In this document: positions 36,560-46,135 of the stretch, piece by piece
Position numbering within the stretch: position 1 is the stretch's first letter
Layout: the number at the start of each line of letters is the position of its first letter
Source: Paracoccus alkanivorans
GTDB lineage: Bacteria > Pseudomonadota > Alphaproteobacteria > Rhodobacterales > Rhodobacteraceae
Reading direction: 5' to 3'
DNA length: 64,000 nucleotides
Assembly (NCBI RefSeq): GCF_003697785.1
Contig: NZ_QOKZ01000001.1
Span: 310,001-374,000 of the forward strand
The notes under the pieces: model-generated
Seen by the model: the letters and a program-made list of their open reading frames with translations, nothing else
Told to the model about the DNA's origin: nothing
The model's database searches: none
Position numbers and translations under genes: made by a program

Positions 36560-36993
36560 CAGGGCACCACCGGCGCAGGCGTGACGGTGATTTCGCCAGT
36601 GACCTTCAGCTCCAGCGTTGCGGTCATCCGGTCATCGACCGGGATCCCCTTGCTGTAACCCGAGACCGAACAGGTGAAGGTCACGACCGTACCATTGGCA
36701 TAGGTTGCCTGGGCATCGACGACATCGCCCGAGCCGATCAGCCCCTCGATCAGCAGATCGGTTGCCGAGCCGGGCACATAATTCATCTCGGCCGAAGCGG
36801 TCCCGTTATCCGAGAGCGCCGGAATGAATTCCCGCCGCCGGTTCGGCGATTTGAAATGGGTCACATCGACCTGGTCGATGCTGACTTCGGGCGGGGTGAA
36901 GGAATAGACCTCGGCCAATTCCGTAAAACCTGCGGCATCTGCCGTGGCCTTGATTTCGAGGGTCAGGCCATACCCCAGATCAGCTTCACTCAT
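36559..36993 (-). CDS. Major tail tube protein
   Basis: 144 residues from ATG at 36993 (GGAG six bases upstream). Phage tail-tube fold features: ADLGYGLTLEIKATADAAGF, PEVSIDQVDVTHFKSPNRR, then beta hairpins ending ATLELKVTGEITVTPA. Longer in-frame readings overlap the tail terminator gene and are not used. Forms the hexameric tail tube. Confidence 0.9.
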   Translation of the reverse strand: MSEADLGYGLTLEIKATADAAGFTELAEVYSFTPPEVSIDQVDVTHFKSPNRRREFIPALSDNGTASAEMNYVPGSATDLLIEGLIGSGDVVDAQATYANGTVVTFTCSVSGYSKGIPVDDRMTATLELKVTGEITVTPAPVVP

Positions 36994-37376
36994 TGCGCTC
37001 TCCAATGCGTCATGAAGTCCATGGAAATACGAAAGGGGCGATCGCTCGCCCCATCCTCCCGGTGATCCCGGGTGCTTGCGAGGAAAATCCCTCGGAACGC
37101 CCCACCCCTGTGACCGGACAGGACAGACAGGGCGGATCGGGCAAGTTGCTTGGCCACCGGATAGGTTTCCGCGTAGCAATCCACCTGGACACGCCCCTGC
37201 CAGAAACCATCGGGGCCGGCATAGGTCAGGCCGTCGATGTTCTCGACGATATTCAGCACGATGCCCGGCCAGGCCTGACCCTGCGGCCAGGCCCCCCAGA
37301 CAATGGAGCTGGAGGGTATGACGGCGACAATCGCCGCTGAACCTGTCAGCAGCGTCCAGAAATCCTCTTCCATCAT
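36990..37376 (-). CDS. Tail terminator / DUF3168-like protein
   Basis: 128 residues, MMEEDFWTLLTGSAAIVAVI and PGIVLNIVENIDGLTYAGPD with WQGRVQVDCYAETYPVAKQL. This is the DUF3168 pattern of tail-completion proteins that cap the tail tube. Overlaps the tail tube start by 4 nt. Confidence 0.87.
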   Translation of the reverse strand: MMEEDFWTLLTGSAAIVAVIPSSSIVWGAWPQGQAWPGIVLNIVENIDGLTYAGPDGFWQGRVQVDCYAETYPVAKQLARSALSVLSGHRGGAFRGIFLASTRDHREDGASDRPFRISMDFMTHWRAQ

Positions 37377-37378
37377 GA

Positions 37379-37906
37379 TCAGCCTCCGGTCTTCCTGGCG
37401 GCGACACGTGCAACGGATTTCTCGATCTCCTCCCAGAGGATCGGCTTGAGGCGCTCGACGGTCGGTTGCGCTTCGCGATCGAAGGCAGGGCGCAAGAACG
37501 GATCGGGCGCATGATGCACGGTGCCGAACTCCTGGAACTTGCCGTAGAAGGAATCCTTCGACGGCCCGAGGTAGAGCTGCACGTCAGATGCCTGACCACT
37601 GGCTTTGGCTGCCCGGCGCGCATCTCGCATCGCGGAGACCGCACCGGCCTTGTCGCCGCCCTCGCGCATCGTCCGTGCGTAGGCCGCCCTGCCTGCCTCG
37701 TTGACTACCTGCGTGCCGATCCTGATCCCCTCGGACAGATCGCCGCTGAGGACTGGTGCATATTGCTCGGCGAGATCGGCCATGGGTTGCGCCGCCTTCT
37801 TCAGGGAGCGGCGCAGCACGGCCTTGCGGGTCGAGGTTTTCTCGATGCGTTCAAGATTGCGCTGCAGCTCACGCAGGCCGGCGATCCTGAGACTGTCACG
37901 TGCCAT
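37379..37906 (-). CDS. HK97 gp10-like head-tail protein
   Basis: 175 residues. LRIAGLRELQRNLERIEKTS, RRSLKKAAQPMADLAEQYAP and the C-terminal YGKFQEFGTVHHAPDPFLRP with FDREAQ are diagnostic of the HK97 gp10 family, which acts at the head-tail interface. Lies 2 nt upstream of the tail terminator gene. Confidence 0.93.
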   Translation of the reverse strand: MARDSLRIAGLRELQRNLERIEKTSTRKAVLRRSLKKAAQPMADLAEQYAPVLSGDLSEGIRIGTQVVNEAGRAAYARTMREGGDKAGAVSAMRDARRAAKASGQASDVQLYLGPSKDSFYGKFQEFGTVHHAPDPFLRPAFDREAQPTVERLKPILWEEIEKSVARVAARKTGG

Positions 37907-38237
37907 GATCCACCCTCGCGATTGCGGTGATTTCTAGCCCATCGCACCGGCCGATTTCCTTGATGCCGGTGATCCGAAACTCGCGCCCACCCTCGACCAG
38001 GCGATCTTTCGCGGTGATGTTTCGTGTAAATTGGGTCGAACGAACAACGAAGCGTGACGCGATCTCCGCATATATCGACCCTGCGATCGCGGTCTCACGA
38101 TCCCGATCGCTCATGTCACGCCGCCTCGCCCATATTGGCGTACCATGATCTTGCCAGTCTTCAGTCTGGCCGAGCGGTCCAACAGACCCAAAATCTCGCC
38201 GGAACTGCACGCGGCGATCGAGATCCCCGGCGCGCAT
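37896..38237 (-). CDS. Head closure/head-tail adaptor protein
   Basis: 113 residues from ATG at 38237, which overlaps the stop of the connector gene (TGATG). MRAGDLDRRVQFRRDFGSVG is the usual opening of SPP1 gp16-like closure proteins, and REFRITGIKEIGRCDGLEIT follows near the end. Overlaps the gp10-like gene by 11 nt. Confidence 0.88.
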   Translation of the reverse strand: MRAGDLDRRVQFRRDFGSVGPLGQTEDWQDHGTPIWARRRDMSDRDRETAIAGSIYAEIASRFVVRSTQFTRNITAKDRLVEGGREFRITGIKEIGRCDGLEITAIARVDHGT

Positions 38238-38776
38238 CAGACCCGCCAGACCTTGAGCGGTGTGAGCAGCCGTTCCACCGAGAATGGCAAGGCTGCAGCC
38301 GAGATGTCCGCAACCGCCTCGCGATGCAGATACCAATGTCCGACCAGCAGCATGACCGCCATCCGGATCGCACCCCAGGAATCCTCCGAAGTTTCGGCGG
38401 ACATCTTGACCGCCAGGTCACGTTCAAGCGTACCGGGGACCGAGATCACGAACCACGGATCGGTACAATCTATCGTGATATCTGCCGGCTCTGACGTGCC
38501 GTCGGCATTCAACCATTCGGTAGAAATGTTGCTGATTCCGAAGAGCGGCAAACGATATCGCAATACGGTCGAGCCTGCGGGCAGTATGATCTGCCATTCC
38601 TGCGGCTGGATGCAGCGCCCAAGCACACCGCGCGGGCCGTCTATATGCGCCATCGCCGCCGCGTAGAGGGCACCGATGTAGTCGTCATCCTCGCTCCCGT
38701 CGACGCGGAGATGATGTTTCAGCGCATCGAGCGGCACCAGGTTCTCGGAAGGCGCTGTGACCCGGGTCAGGCTCAT
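38237..38776 (-). CDS. Head-tail connector (gp6-like)
   Basis: 179 residues. PLDALKHHLRVDGSEDDDYI and ALYAAAMAHIDGPRGVLGRC match the alpha-helical start of HK97 gp6/SPP1 gp15 connectors; a C-terminal helix pair (AIRMAVMLLVGHWYLHREAV) completes the fold. Overlaps the next upstream small gene by 4 nt. Confidence 0.88.
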   Translation of the reverse strand: MSLTRVTAPSENLVPLDALKHHLRVDGSEDDDYIGALYAAAMAHIDGPRGVLGRCIQPQEWQIILPAGSTVLRYRLPLFGISNISTEWLNADGTSEPADITIDCTDPWFVISVPGTLERDLAVKMSAETSEDSWGAIRMAVMLLVGHWYLHREAVADISAAALPFSVERLLTPLKVWRV

Positions 38777-38982
38777 TGATTGGCCTTGTTCTGTGGCGTC
38801 CGCTCTGCCTTGTTCTGCGGCGGCGGCGCAGCCTTGTCTTGCCTCTTGGCCTCCCCTTTCGCCTCGGCCAGCACGCCGGATCTGACCAGGTGCCCGACTA
38901 GCGCCGGATCGGCCCTGCGCGTGTCGCCGGTTCTATAGGGCCTGTCGCCGATATGTTCACGTTTCACGAGATAGGATTTCAT
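38773..38982 (-). CDS. Small charged phage protein between capsid and connector genes
   Basis: 69 residues, MKSYLVKREHIGDRPYRTGD, then a low-complexity Lys/Gln/Pro tail (PPPQNKAERTPQNKANQ). The N-terminal half resembles short head-region proteins found after the capsid gene in HK97-type phages. Function unknown. Confidence 0.7.
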   Translation of the reverse strand: MKSYLVKREHIGDRPYRTGDTRRADPALVGHLVRSGVLAEAKGEAKRQDKAAPPPQNKAERTPQNKANQ

Positions 38983-39003
38983 GGGAACCTCCAGAATGAA
39001 GAA

Positions 39004-39020
39004 GGGCGGCAGCGCCGCCC
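39004..39020 (-). terminator. Hairpin after the major capsid gene
   Basis: Perfect 7-bp stem GGGCGGC/GCCGCCC with a 3-nt loop, then CTTCTTCATT on the leftward strand. It could lower expression of the genes after the capsid gene. Confidence 0.65.
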
Positions 39021-39041
39021 TCCTGGTAATCGCATTCCGCC

Positions 39042-40256
39042 TTACGGAGCCGGAACGACGGGCGCGAGATCGCCGTAGATGAAGGCTTCCGGCCGGTAGA
39101 CGGCCAGGGCGATGCGCTCTTCGGCCAGGAGCGTCAGCAGGTTCCTGGTGAAATCGTCATTCTCGAAGCCCGCCTCGACACGGGAATCCCAGAGGTCGAA
39201 GACCTCGGCCCCCATCTGGAACGCACCGGTCAGGAACTTGCCCTGAATGATGGCCGGTGTCTCGACCACCGGCAGGCGCCAGAGGCTGGAGGGGGCATTG
39301 CCCTGGGGCTGGCCGATGATGTGACGGCCGATTTCGTCCTTGGTCAGCTCGATCGCCGCCCAGTCGATGGGATTAAGCACATGCCCGGTTGCCGGATATT
39401 CGGCCAGGACAGCCTGCAGCGCCGCGATGCGCAGGGTATCGATGATCGTCAGGCCTTCCGTCGGCACACCCACGGGAGGAGCATAAGCCGTCGCCTGCGG
39501 AATGATCCCGTGCAGGTTTTGCCCGGTGCCATCACCATGAAGCAGTTGCTGCTCTTCCACATAAGCCAGGCCGAAGAGAAGCCGGTTGTCGATATGCGAG
39601 CGCAGCTGCGACACATCGCTCAATGCCTGTTTCGACACCTTCATCCAATGCGCGATGACCTTCGCGGAGGTCGAGACCAGGTCAAGCTGGATATCCGATC
39701 CCGGCTTTTTCACCCCTTCGGCAACCGGCGCCGCGTTATTGGTGAAGCCGACTTCGCGGATATATTCCAGCGCGGCAGTATCGATGCGCCCCTGCGAAAT
39801 CAGGTCGCGAACGACCAGACGCTGGCGAGGCAGTTCCTGGATGCCGGGCAACCGGGTCCGATCCGTCGCGGCGCCGACAGAGCCTGGCGCATTCGTGGTC
39901 GAGGTAGTGATCGTGGCCTTGACGGCAAGATCGGCCTTGCCCTGGCGCGGGCGGCCATCGGCCCAGGATTTGAACCCTTCGCTTTCGACGAAACGTGCGC
40001 CGAGCGACATCACCTCGGCAGCTTCGTCACCACCCGATCGGGCCATCTTCTGGGCCAGTTCGGTCACCTGGCCGCTGAGCTCGTTCATTTTGACAAGGGC
40101 CTCATCGGCATCCTGCTTGAGCTGATCGGTCAGCTTTTCTCCGGCCTGCGCCTTGCCAAGTGCCTCGTCGGCGATGGCCTTGACCTTGTTCACCGCCTCG
40201 TCCTGCGCAGCCTTGAATTCCTCGGCCAGCTGCTGAGCCGATTTCTGTTCCGACAT
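39042..40256 (-). CDS. HK97-type major capsid protein
   Basis: 404 residues. The first ~115 residues form a charged coiled-coil delta domain (EFKAAQDEAVNKVKAIADEA and onward) that the prohead protease should remove. The mature fold starts around ATITTSTTNAPGSVGAATDR, with KPGSDIQLDLVSTSAKVIAH, LLFGLAYVEEQQLLHGDGTG and a C-terminal DDFTRNLLTLLAEERIALAV. All are typical HK97 capsid features. Confidence 0.95.
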   Translation of the reverse strand: MSEQKSAQQLAEEFKAAQDEAVNKVKAIADEALGKAQAGEKLTDQLKQDADEALVKMNELSGQVTELAQKMARSGGDEAAEVMSLGARFVESEGFKSWADGRPRQGKADLAVKATITTSTTNAPGSVGAATDRTRLPGIQELPRQRLVVRDLISQGRIDTAALEYIREVGFTNNAAPVAEGVKKPGSDIQLDLVSTSAKVIAHWMKVSKQALSDVSQLRSHIDNRLLFGLAYVEEQQLLHGDGTGQNLHGIIPQATAYAPPVGVPTEGLTIIDTLRIAALQAVLAEYPATGHVLNPIDWAAIELTKDEIGRHIIGQPQGNAPSSLWRLPVVETPAIIQGKFLTGAFQMGAEVFDLWDSRVEAGFENDDFTRNLLTLLAEERIALAVYRPEAFIYGDLAPVVPAP

Positions 40257-40288
40257 GGGGAACCTCCAGATTTTCGAGATGAAGGGCG

Positions 40289-40960
40289 TCAGCCCGAGAG
40301 AGCCTGCAGGAATGCAAGCCCGTTTGCCGCGTTGTCAGGTTCCCCCTGACCTTTCAGGTGGAGCCGCACGGCACGCTCCGCCTGCGAGTTCGAAAAACCG
40401 AAGGCCCCCTTCAGCAATGTCTCGAACTCCCGCTCCGTCAGCCGATCCCCGGCCCGGAGCTTTTCCGTTGCTTCATGAACCCGCCGCTCGGATTTGACCG
40501 CGGCGATGGTGGCGTTCTCATTCGCGCCGATGCTGACGATCGACACCTCGCGCAGGTCCAGCTTGGTCAGCGTCCAGATGTCGCGATCCTCATCGACCTC
40601 GTAGCCCTGGATGCGATAACCGATCGACAACCCGTCGATGTCGCCGGATTTCAGCAATTCGTAAGCCTCGCGGGCACGCTGCACACCCATGTTGAGCTGG
40701 CCGGTGACCATGAGGCCCTTGCCATCTTCGACCGCCATGGTCCAACGGCCGATCGGCTCGCGCGGATCATGTTGCCAGAACATCTTGGGCATGGTGCCCT
40801 TGGTCGCATGTTCTGCCAGGCTGTCAGAGAATGCCCCGGGCGCGATGACATCACCATAGCTGTCGGGTTCGCCACCGAATGTGCTGGCGTAACCCTCGAA
40901 CTGCCCCTTGTCGCTCAGCGCCTTGATGTCGAGAAGCGCTGCACCCTGCTTGATCTTCAT
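40289..40960 (-). CDS. Prohead protease (HK97 U35 family)
   Basis: 223 residues. EGYASTFGGEPDSYGDVIAP, catalytic His in MFWQHDPREPIG (near residue 64), and LSIGYRIQGYEVDED with the active Ser (near 112) match HK97-type prohead proteases. Cleaves the capsid delta domain during maturation. Lies between portal and capsid as usual. Confidence 0.95.
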   Translation of the reverse strand: MKIKQGAALLDIKALSDKGQFEGYASTFGGEPDSYGDVIAPGAFSDSLAEHATKGTMPKMFWQHDPREPIGRWTMAVEDGKGLMVTGQLNMGVQRAREAYELLKSGDIDGLSIGYRIQGYEVDEDRDIWTLTKLDLREVSIVSIGANENATIAAVKSERRVHEATEKLRAGDRLTEREFETLLKGAFGFSNSQAERAVRLHLKGQGEPDNAANGLAFLQALSG

Positions 40961-40961
40961 T

Positions 40962-42200
40962 TCAGCCCCCTTCGACTGTTCCGCCCTGGATCAGGGCCTC
41001 GAGATCGGAAATCGGAACATTCTGTTTTTGGATGCGTGGCACATCGCCACCATCGACCGGCGGCAGGTTTTCCTTGGCCCGCACCTCGTTGATCGTCAGC
41101 CAGCCATCGCCCAGCCCCGATTTGTAGAAGGCGGCGCGACCGGCACTGTCACCGCGCAACAATCCTTCGAGATTGAACTCGATCATGATGCCCGCCTGGC
41201 GCTCGGCGGGGCTCAGCAACTGCTTGCACAAGGCCTGCTCGATCCGCTTGAGACGGCGGCGCAGGGTGAATTTCTGGAACAGCAGAACCTGTTGCTCCAC
41301 CCCGGTCGGCCAACTGGTGGTTTTGGATCCATGCTGGATCATCACTGGCGGCACCCCGAAGAACCGGCAGATTTCCTCGACGGAATGCCCGCGCGTCTCC
41401 AGCATCTGGGCATCGGCTGGCGGAACCACCAGGCTCTGCCATTCCACACCACCTTCGGCGATGAACGGCTTTCCCGAATTGGCCGCGCCCAGGAACTCGC
41501 CCAGCATGTATTTCCGGGCGATCTCGCGGTTTTCTTCTGACAGCCAATCCTTGAATTTCAGGATCCCGGATGGCCGCATGCCATTGCGGAAGAAACCGGA
41601 GGCCGATTCATCCGCCGCCATCGCCAGCGAAAACGTGCGCCGCGCAAATGACAGCGTCGACATGCCGCCCATCGGGTCGCCGCCGGGACCACGGATATGC
41701 AGCACATCATCTTCGGGCAAGTCGAAGCTATGACGATCGGCGGTCCAGCGATAGCGTAGCGCGCCGGATGCCTCCCGCCGAACCGACATCATGTTCGGCC
41801 AGACCGGGACAAGGGCAACGACCTTGCCGCCAAGCCGCTCGATCCGGGCATAGGCATTGCCCCACAGCTCGATCGACATCGTGATGAAGTCCCAGAAATC
41901 CAGCGACGTCTGATCCGCGTTGGGACTATCATGCAGCACAGCATGGAGCGACAAATTGCGGCGCGGTCGCCGATTGCCATCTGCCTCGCGCTGGTAAACC
42001 TGCAGGGGCAGCGAACTGATCGTGCCCGAGATCAGATTCACGCAACCCCATACTGCTGCGAGCGCCATACTGGACGTTGCGCTAACTGCGGGTCCGGCAT
42101 CGTTTCCCGTGCCTGGAGCGCGAAAATCGGCATGGTTCCGCAGGTCAAGCGGGCGGACCTCGTCCCGTGACCAGCCGAACATCTTGCGCAAAAGCTTCAT
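40962..42200 (-). CDS. Phage portal protein (HK97 family)
   Basis: 412 residues from the ATG at 42200, whose ATGA overlaps the terminase stop. SSMALAAVWGCVNLISGTIS, SPNADQTSLDFWDFITMSIE and MIQHGSKTTSWPTGVEQQVL are characteristic portal sequences. Forms the DNA entry ring of the capsid. Confidence 0.95.
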   Translation of the reverse strand: MKLLRKMFGWSRDEVRPLDLRNHADFRAPGTGNDAGPAVSATSSMALAAVWGCVNLISGTISSLPLQVYQREADGNRRPRRNLSLHAVLHDSPNADQTSLDFWDFITMSIELWGNAYARIERLGGKVVALVPVWPNMMSVRREASGALRYRWTADRHSFDLPEDDVLHIRGPGGDPMGGMSTLSFARRTFSLAMAADESASGFFRNGMRPSGILKFKDWLSEENREIARKYMLGEFLGAANSGKPFIAEGGVEWQSLVVPPADAQMLETRGHSVEEICRFFGVPPVMIQHGSKTTSWPTGVEQQVLLFQKFTLRRRLKRIEQALCKQLLSPAERQAGIMIEFNLEGLLRGDSAGRAAFYKSGLGDGWLTINEVRAKENLPPVDGGDVPRIQKQNVPISDLEALIQGGTVEGG

Positions 42201-44023
42201 GCCGTCACCATGCTCCGGAAATACGAATCCTGCCGTTTTTGGTTGTCTTCCCTGGGCGAGCGCATCAGCGCCACGCCGGTGGCCATGGCCAGTGAGACCA
42301 TGCCGTCGATCCGCCCGAAGGCATTGGGCTTGTCGAACATCCGATGCCCGGTCCGGTTTTCGGCATAGACGACGCTGGCCGCCATGCTGTCGAGGAGCGG
42401 GTTGAAACTGATCCCGATCCGCTCCTCGTAAATGGCCGCCTCCAGCTTGTTGATGCTGTCCGGCATCCACAGGTAGATTTCCTGCTGACCTTCCGGGGCC
42501 TGTGGATCCTTTTCGAGAATCCGTTTCTGGAACCCCTGCGGATGGATCTCGGCCGGAATGACGATGCCGTTATCGGTCAGGTGTTCCTGCAGGCGCTCCA
42601 GCCCGTATTGGTCGCAGCCGATCACCTGGGGCGAGAACTCGGCATTGATCCTTGCAATGGCATCGGCCAGCCAGGCGTATTTGAGGCGATCCCCCGGGAC
42701 CGCCTCGATATGCCCCTCGCGCGCCCATTGATCATAGGGTGCCTGATCGGTCGCAGCGCGATCGAGAAGCGTATCCTTCGGCGTCCAGAACCAGGTCCTG
42801 GCCGCAAAGCGCTCTGCGTCCCGTGTCGGATCGATCAGCCATAGAAGGGTCAGGGCCGAAAAGTCCCGCGTCTGGCTGAGATCCAACCCGCCGAAACAGG
42901 GATATCCTGCCTCGACCATGTCGCGGGGGTCGAAATCATGCCGGCAGGCAAGCCAGGACTCGCGCTTGATGGCAGCGGTCTGCGCCTGCGTCCACTCGCA
43001 GAAATGCAGCCGCGCGATGCCATTGCGCTTGCCGGGCATCTTCCTGGCCTGGTCAACCTGTGCCGCCAGCCATTCCGTGCTGATCGTCACATCCAGCAGC
43101 GGATTGGCCTTCACCCAGCAGGAAGGATCATTCTCCCAATCATCGCCCTCATCGAGCGAGCAGACAAAGGCGAAGCTGGTGTCATCCTCGATGATACCGG
43201 CCGCGACACGCACCGCGTGCTGATGCTCCTCCCAGCAGATCGACTTGCGGTCGGAGCCGCTATTCGTCGCCATGCAGAGCAAGGGCTGCATGCGGAACTT
43301 GAAGCCGCGTTCCAGCATATCGATCGTGTCGCGGCTCGGATGCTCATGCACCTCGTCGCACAGGGCGCCATGTGGGCGCGGCCCGGATTGACCGCCCGAT
43401 TTGGCCTCGTTGGCGATCGGCTTGAAGAACCGTGTCCCACCGTCCTTGCCCTTGTAGGTCAGCTGCCAGACCGGGTTCTGGCCCTGCTGGCCAATCTTGC
43501 GGCTGAGCCGTGGCGACTGGTCGACCATGGCAACAGCATCCTGAAAGAGGATCCGCGCCTGGTCCTTCTTCGCGGCGGCCGAGTAAATCTCGGCCCTCGC
43601 CTCGCCATCCGCGACCATCAGGTAAAGGCCGATCCCGCCGAGCATCGGGCTCTTGCCGTTGCCCTTGCCTTCTTCGTCGTAGAAACGACGAAAGCGGCGC
43701 AACCCCGTCGCCTTCCATTTCCAGCCGAAAAGCGATCCGACCCGGAACGCCTGGCTGGGGTGCAGCACGAAGGGAATCCCCTCGAACTGGCCACCATTCA
43801 GACGCAGGTTCCGCGCGAACCAGCCGATGACCTTCTTCGCCGCCGCCAGGTCCCAGACCAGCCCACGCGCCGGCCCCTCTTCCAGGTCGCGCAGATGCCG
43901 TGCAGCGGCATCCCGGACATGCGGCCCGGCAACAATCTTGCCCGCGACCACATCCTGCGCCCAGGCCGTGACCGGATCGGCCTCGTAACGCGCCTGGTCG
44001 GCGGCCTCAGCTGAAATCGTCAT
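42197..44023 (-). CDS. Terminase large subunit
   Basis: 608 residues from ATG at 44023, overlapping the small-subunit gene by 17 nt. The ATPase region includes FRRFYDEEGKGNGKSPMLGG (a GKS Walker A-like segment near 125) and LCDEVHEHPSRDTIDMLERG (Walker B-like). The nuclease half has FGGLDLSQTRDFSALTLLWL with metal-binding Asp residues. Packages DNA with TerS through the portal. Confidence 0.95.
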   Translation of the reverse strand: MTISAEAADQARYEADPVTAWAQDVVAGKIVAGPHVRDAAARHLRDLEEGPARGLVWDLAAAKKVIGWFARNLRLNGGQFEGIPFVLHPSQAFRVGSLFGWKWKATGLRRFRRFYDEEGKGNGKSPMLGGIGLYLMVADGEARAEIYSAAAKKDQARILFQDAVAMVDQSPRLSRKIGQQGQNPVWQLTYKGKDGGTRFFKPIANEAKSGGQSGPRPHGALCDEVHEHPSRDTIDMLERGFKFRMQPLLCMATNSGSDRKSICWEEHQHAVRVAAGIIEDDTSFAFVCSLDEGDDWENDPSCWVKANPLLDVTISTEWLAAQVDQARKMPGKRNGIARLHFCEWTQAQTAAIKRESWLACRHDFDPRDMVEAGYPCFGGLDLSQTRDFSALTLLWLIDPTRDAERFAARTWFWTPKDTLLDRAATDQAPYDQWAREGHIEAVPGDRLKYAWLADAIARINAEFSPQVIGCDQYGLERLQEHLTDNGIVIPAEIHPQGFQKRILEKDPQAPEGQQEIYLWMPDSINKLEAAIYEERIGISFNPLLDSMAASVVYAENRTGHRMFDKPNAFGRIDGMVSLAMATGVALMRSPREDNQKRQDSYFRSMVTA

Positions 44024-44483
44024 CCTCGTCGCCGAAATTGAAGCCGAGCTGTGCCTGGGCACCGAGCGCCCGCGCGCCCGCCGGCGTCATCCCGAAATCA
44101 TTGAGCATCCCGCGTATCTGCCCCCAAACCACATTGGCCTGCGCGGCCTCGGGGCGGGAGCGGAGCTGATCCCCGTTGCGGCCCCCCTTGGTGGCGTAGC
44201 TTTCGCCATCCTCGTCCAGAACCAGCTTGAGCCGCCTGTAGCGGGCAATCGTCTCGCACAGGAGTTCGAATGCGAACACATTCACCTCATCGAGCCGGTT
44301 GCGTGCCGGATGGCAGAGCGGTGGCGCCAAGCGGTCATAGATCCAGCGCACCTCGCCCGACATGCCTTCCGGGCGTAACTCGGCAGCGCGGGCGATGGCG
44401 CGCGCCTGCAGGTTATGCCCGGCATCGCCATCCTCCCGCATCGGGATGATGGCCTGTTCATTCGGCCTCCGCCCTCGTGCCAT
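44007..44483 (-). CDS. Terminase small subunit
   Basis: 158 residues from ATG at 44483 (MARGRRPNEQAIIPMREDGD; GGAG upstream). Helical with LDEVNVFAFELLCETIARYR and RGMLNDFGMTPAGARALG and an acidic tail DEDDDFS, as in P27-type small terminases. Placed directly before TerL. Confidence 0.88.
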   Translation of the reverse strand: MARGRRPNEQAIIPMREDGDAGHNLQARAIARAAELRPEGMSGEVRWIYDRLAPPLCHPARNRLDEVNVFAFELLCETIARYRRLKLVLDEDGESYATKGGRNGDQLRSRPEAAQANVVWGQIRGMLNDFGMTPAGARALGAQAQLGFNFGDEDDDFS

Positions 44484-44605
44484 GATGTTCCGCTCTCCTT
44501 TTACCCTCTGAACAGTGGGTTTTTTCAACTCAATTTCGGTTTTGCGCACAGAAACTGTCGCCACCGGTCCCCAGCCCGCAGTCCCCTGGACTTTCCCATA
44601 CCCCC

Positions 44606-44953
44606 CTACCGGTTGGCCGGGTGATCGGGATCGAGCGGCCAGCCATCCGCACCGCGGGCATTGGAAAACCCGCGAAGCTCTTCGCGCTGCTTGACGATGT
44701 CATGGTGATCCGGGCACAGCGTCTGCCAGTTGCCCGGATCCCAGAACAGGGTGAGATCACCGCGATGCGGCACGATATGGTCAACGACCAGGAAGCACCG
44801 TTTCGGGTTCGATTGCCGCTCGCCCGCCGCTGTCAGTGAGCCGTCATTCACGATCCCCATCTGGCGGCAGTACCGGCAGATCGGTTCGCTGGCGAGATGA
44901 GCGAGGCGGGAGCGTTTCCAGCGCGCCGTCTTGTACAGACCAAAGCGCGACAT
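44606..44953 (-). CDS. HNH endonuclease
   Basis: 115 residues. A zinc-binding ICRYCRQMG pair is followed by the HNH core VVDHIVPHRGDLTLF and GNWQTLCPDHHDIVKQREE. HNH proteins next to terminase are common in HK97-like phages, where they assist DNA packaging. Upstream on the same strand lies a 237-bp gap to the Hint gene. Confidence 0.93.
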   Translation of the reverse strand: MSRFGLYKTARWKRSRLAHLASEPICRYCRQMGIVNDGSLTAAGERQSNPKRCFLVVDHIVPHRGDLTLFWDPGNWQTLCPDHHDIVKQREELRGFSNARGADGWPLDPDHPANR

Positions 44954-45190
44954 GACTGTCCCCGGAAATGACGATGCCCGCTCGGGATGATCCCTGCGGG
45001 CATACGTCTTGATGATAGGAAAAAATATAAGCCCGTGCGGGATAAGCCGTCAAGGAAGTATTTTTTCCGATTTACCGGCCCAACACTCAGGGGCACCGCC
45101 CTCGCCGATCTTCCCCTAACCCATATCAAGAAGAGCAACCTAGCGGCTGCCCTTCTCAATCATTAAGATTGAACCTTTTAATACAGCACC

Positions 45191-46135
45191 TTAAGCGCCA
45201 ATCATCGCGCAGTTGTTCCGAACATGCCGTGCCGCTAGTTCTCGTCCCATTCTCCCTGAGACAAGGGGACGAACAGCCGCAGGAAGATCGGCCGGATTGC
45301 GGTCACGCAGTTGCGGAAAGATATCAAAAATCTCTTCCAGCGCTGCCTTCCCGACAGTTTTTAGTGCCTCAGGCCCGGTATACAGACTTTCGGTCTCCGC
45401 GCCGTTCGAACAAACTATCTCGTGGCGGTCGAACAGAAAATGTATATATTCCACTTCCTCGACATCGTCCAAGATATCAACGCCCTCCAGGCAGAGAAGT
45501 TGTTTTGCGGCAACGAGGACTTCGAGGGTCCCGAACATTTGTTGCGCGATCCTGGAACGTACCAGGACACGATGCTGAGGCGAGACCAGGAGATCCGTCG
45601 ATGGCTTATTGTCACCGAGCGCACCAGCCCGGATGCGTATTGGCTTCAGTCGAGGATCATTCATCAGGTCACCAACAAACAACCTTCGAGTGCCGATCCA
45701 ACGGATCGACTGATAACCGTTATCCTTCGTCAGGACAGAAGTACCGACTTGCAGGTTCTCTACCGGAACCGGACCTTCTCTGGTCTCAATCACTGTCCCG
45801 CGCACAAAACACACGACACCAATACTCTCAAGACTTACAGGTGGATAGTTCTGCTGCAAGGCCGCCATGACGTCGCTGATATCATCCCCTTGCTCATACG
45901 CGGTAGAGGAGTACAGGTAGCCTTCGCCTGTGTTGCCATCACCCGCTCCATCGTAAAGCAAACCATCAGATCCCGAGCCCTGTGTATGACCATTAGAGGC
46001 TTCCAGATATGCAGCCCATTCTTCTTGCGTAATCTGATTATCACCATCGGCATCCACACCGGAAATAGGAACCAGCTCCGAAGTTGACTGTACAACTCCG
46101 TCTACCACGTACGTTTTGTATGCATAAATCGTCAT
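45191..46135 (-). CDS. Hint (Hedgehog/intein) domain protein with EF-hand-like motif
   Basis: 314 residues. Near residue 28 an EF-hand loop (DADGDNQITQEEW) is visible. From residue 109 the Hint_2-type domain starts: CFVRGTVIETREGPVPVENL, then GTSVLTKDNGYQSIRWIGTR and LLVSPQHRVLVRSRIAQQM. This architecture is widespread as secreted or surface proteins in Rhodobacteraceae; autocleavage at Cys109 is possible. It is not a standard structural gene and is divergent from the LuxR-type regulator at 46418, with HNH and terminase downstream, so it looks like a moron. Confidence 0.85.
   Translation of the reverse strand: MTIYAYKTYVVDGVVQSTSELVPISGVDADGDNQITQEEWAAYLEASNGHTQGSGSDGLLYDGAGDGNTGEGYLYSSTAYEQGDDISDVMAALQQNYPPVSLESIGVVCFVRGTVIETREGPVPVENLQVGTSVLTKDNGYQSIRWIGTRRLFVGDLMNDPRLKPIRIRAGALGDNKPSTDLLVSPQHRVLVRSRIAQQMFGTLEVLVAAKQLLCLEGVDILDDVEEVEYIHFLFDRHEIVCSNGAETESLYTGPEALKTVGKAALEEIFDIFPQLRDRNPADLPAAVRPLVSGRMGRELAARHVRNNCAMIGA

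Noticed and set aside
42938..44014. 358-codon rightward frame antisense to terminase
   Set aside because: Shadow of TerL; no recognisable protein features.
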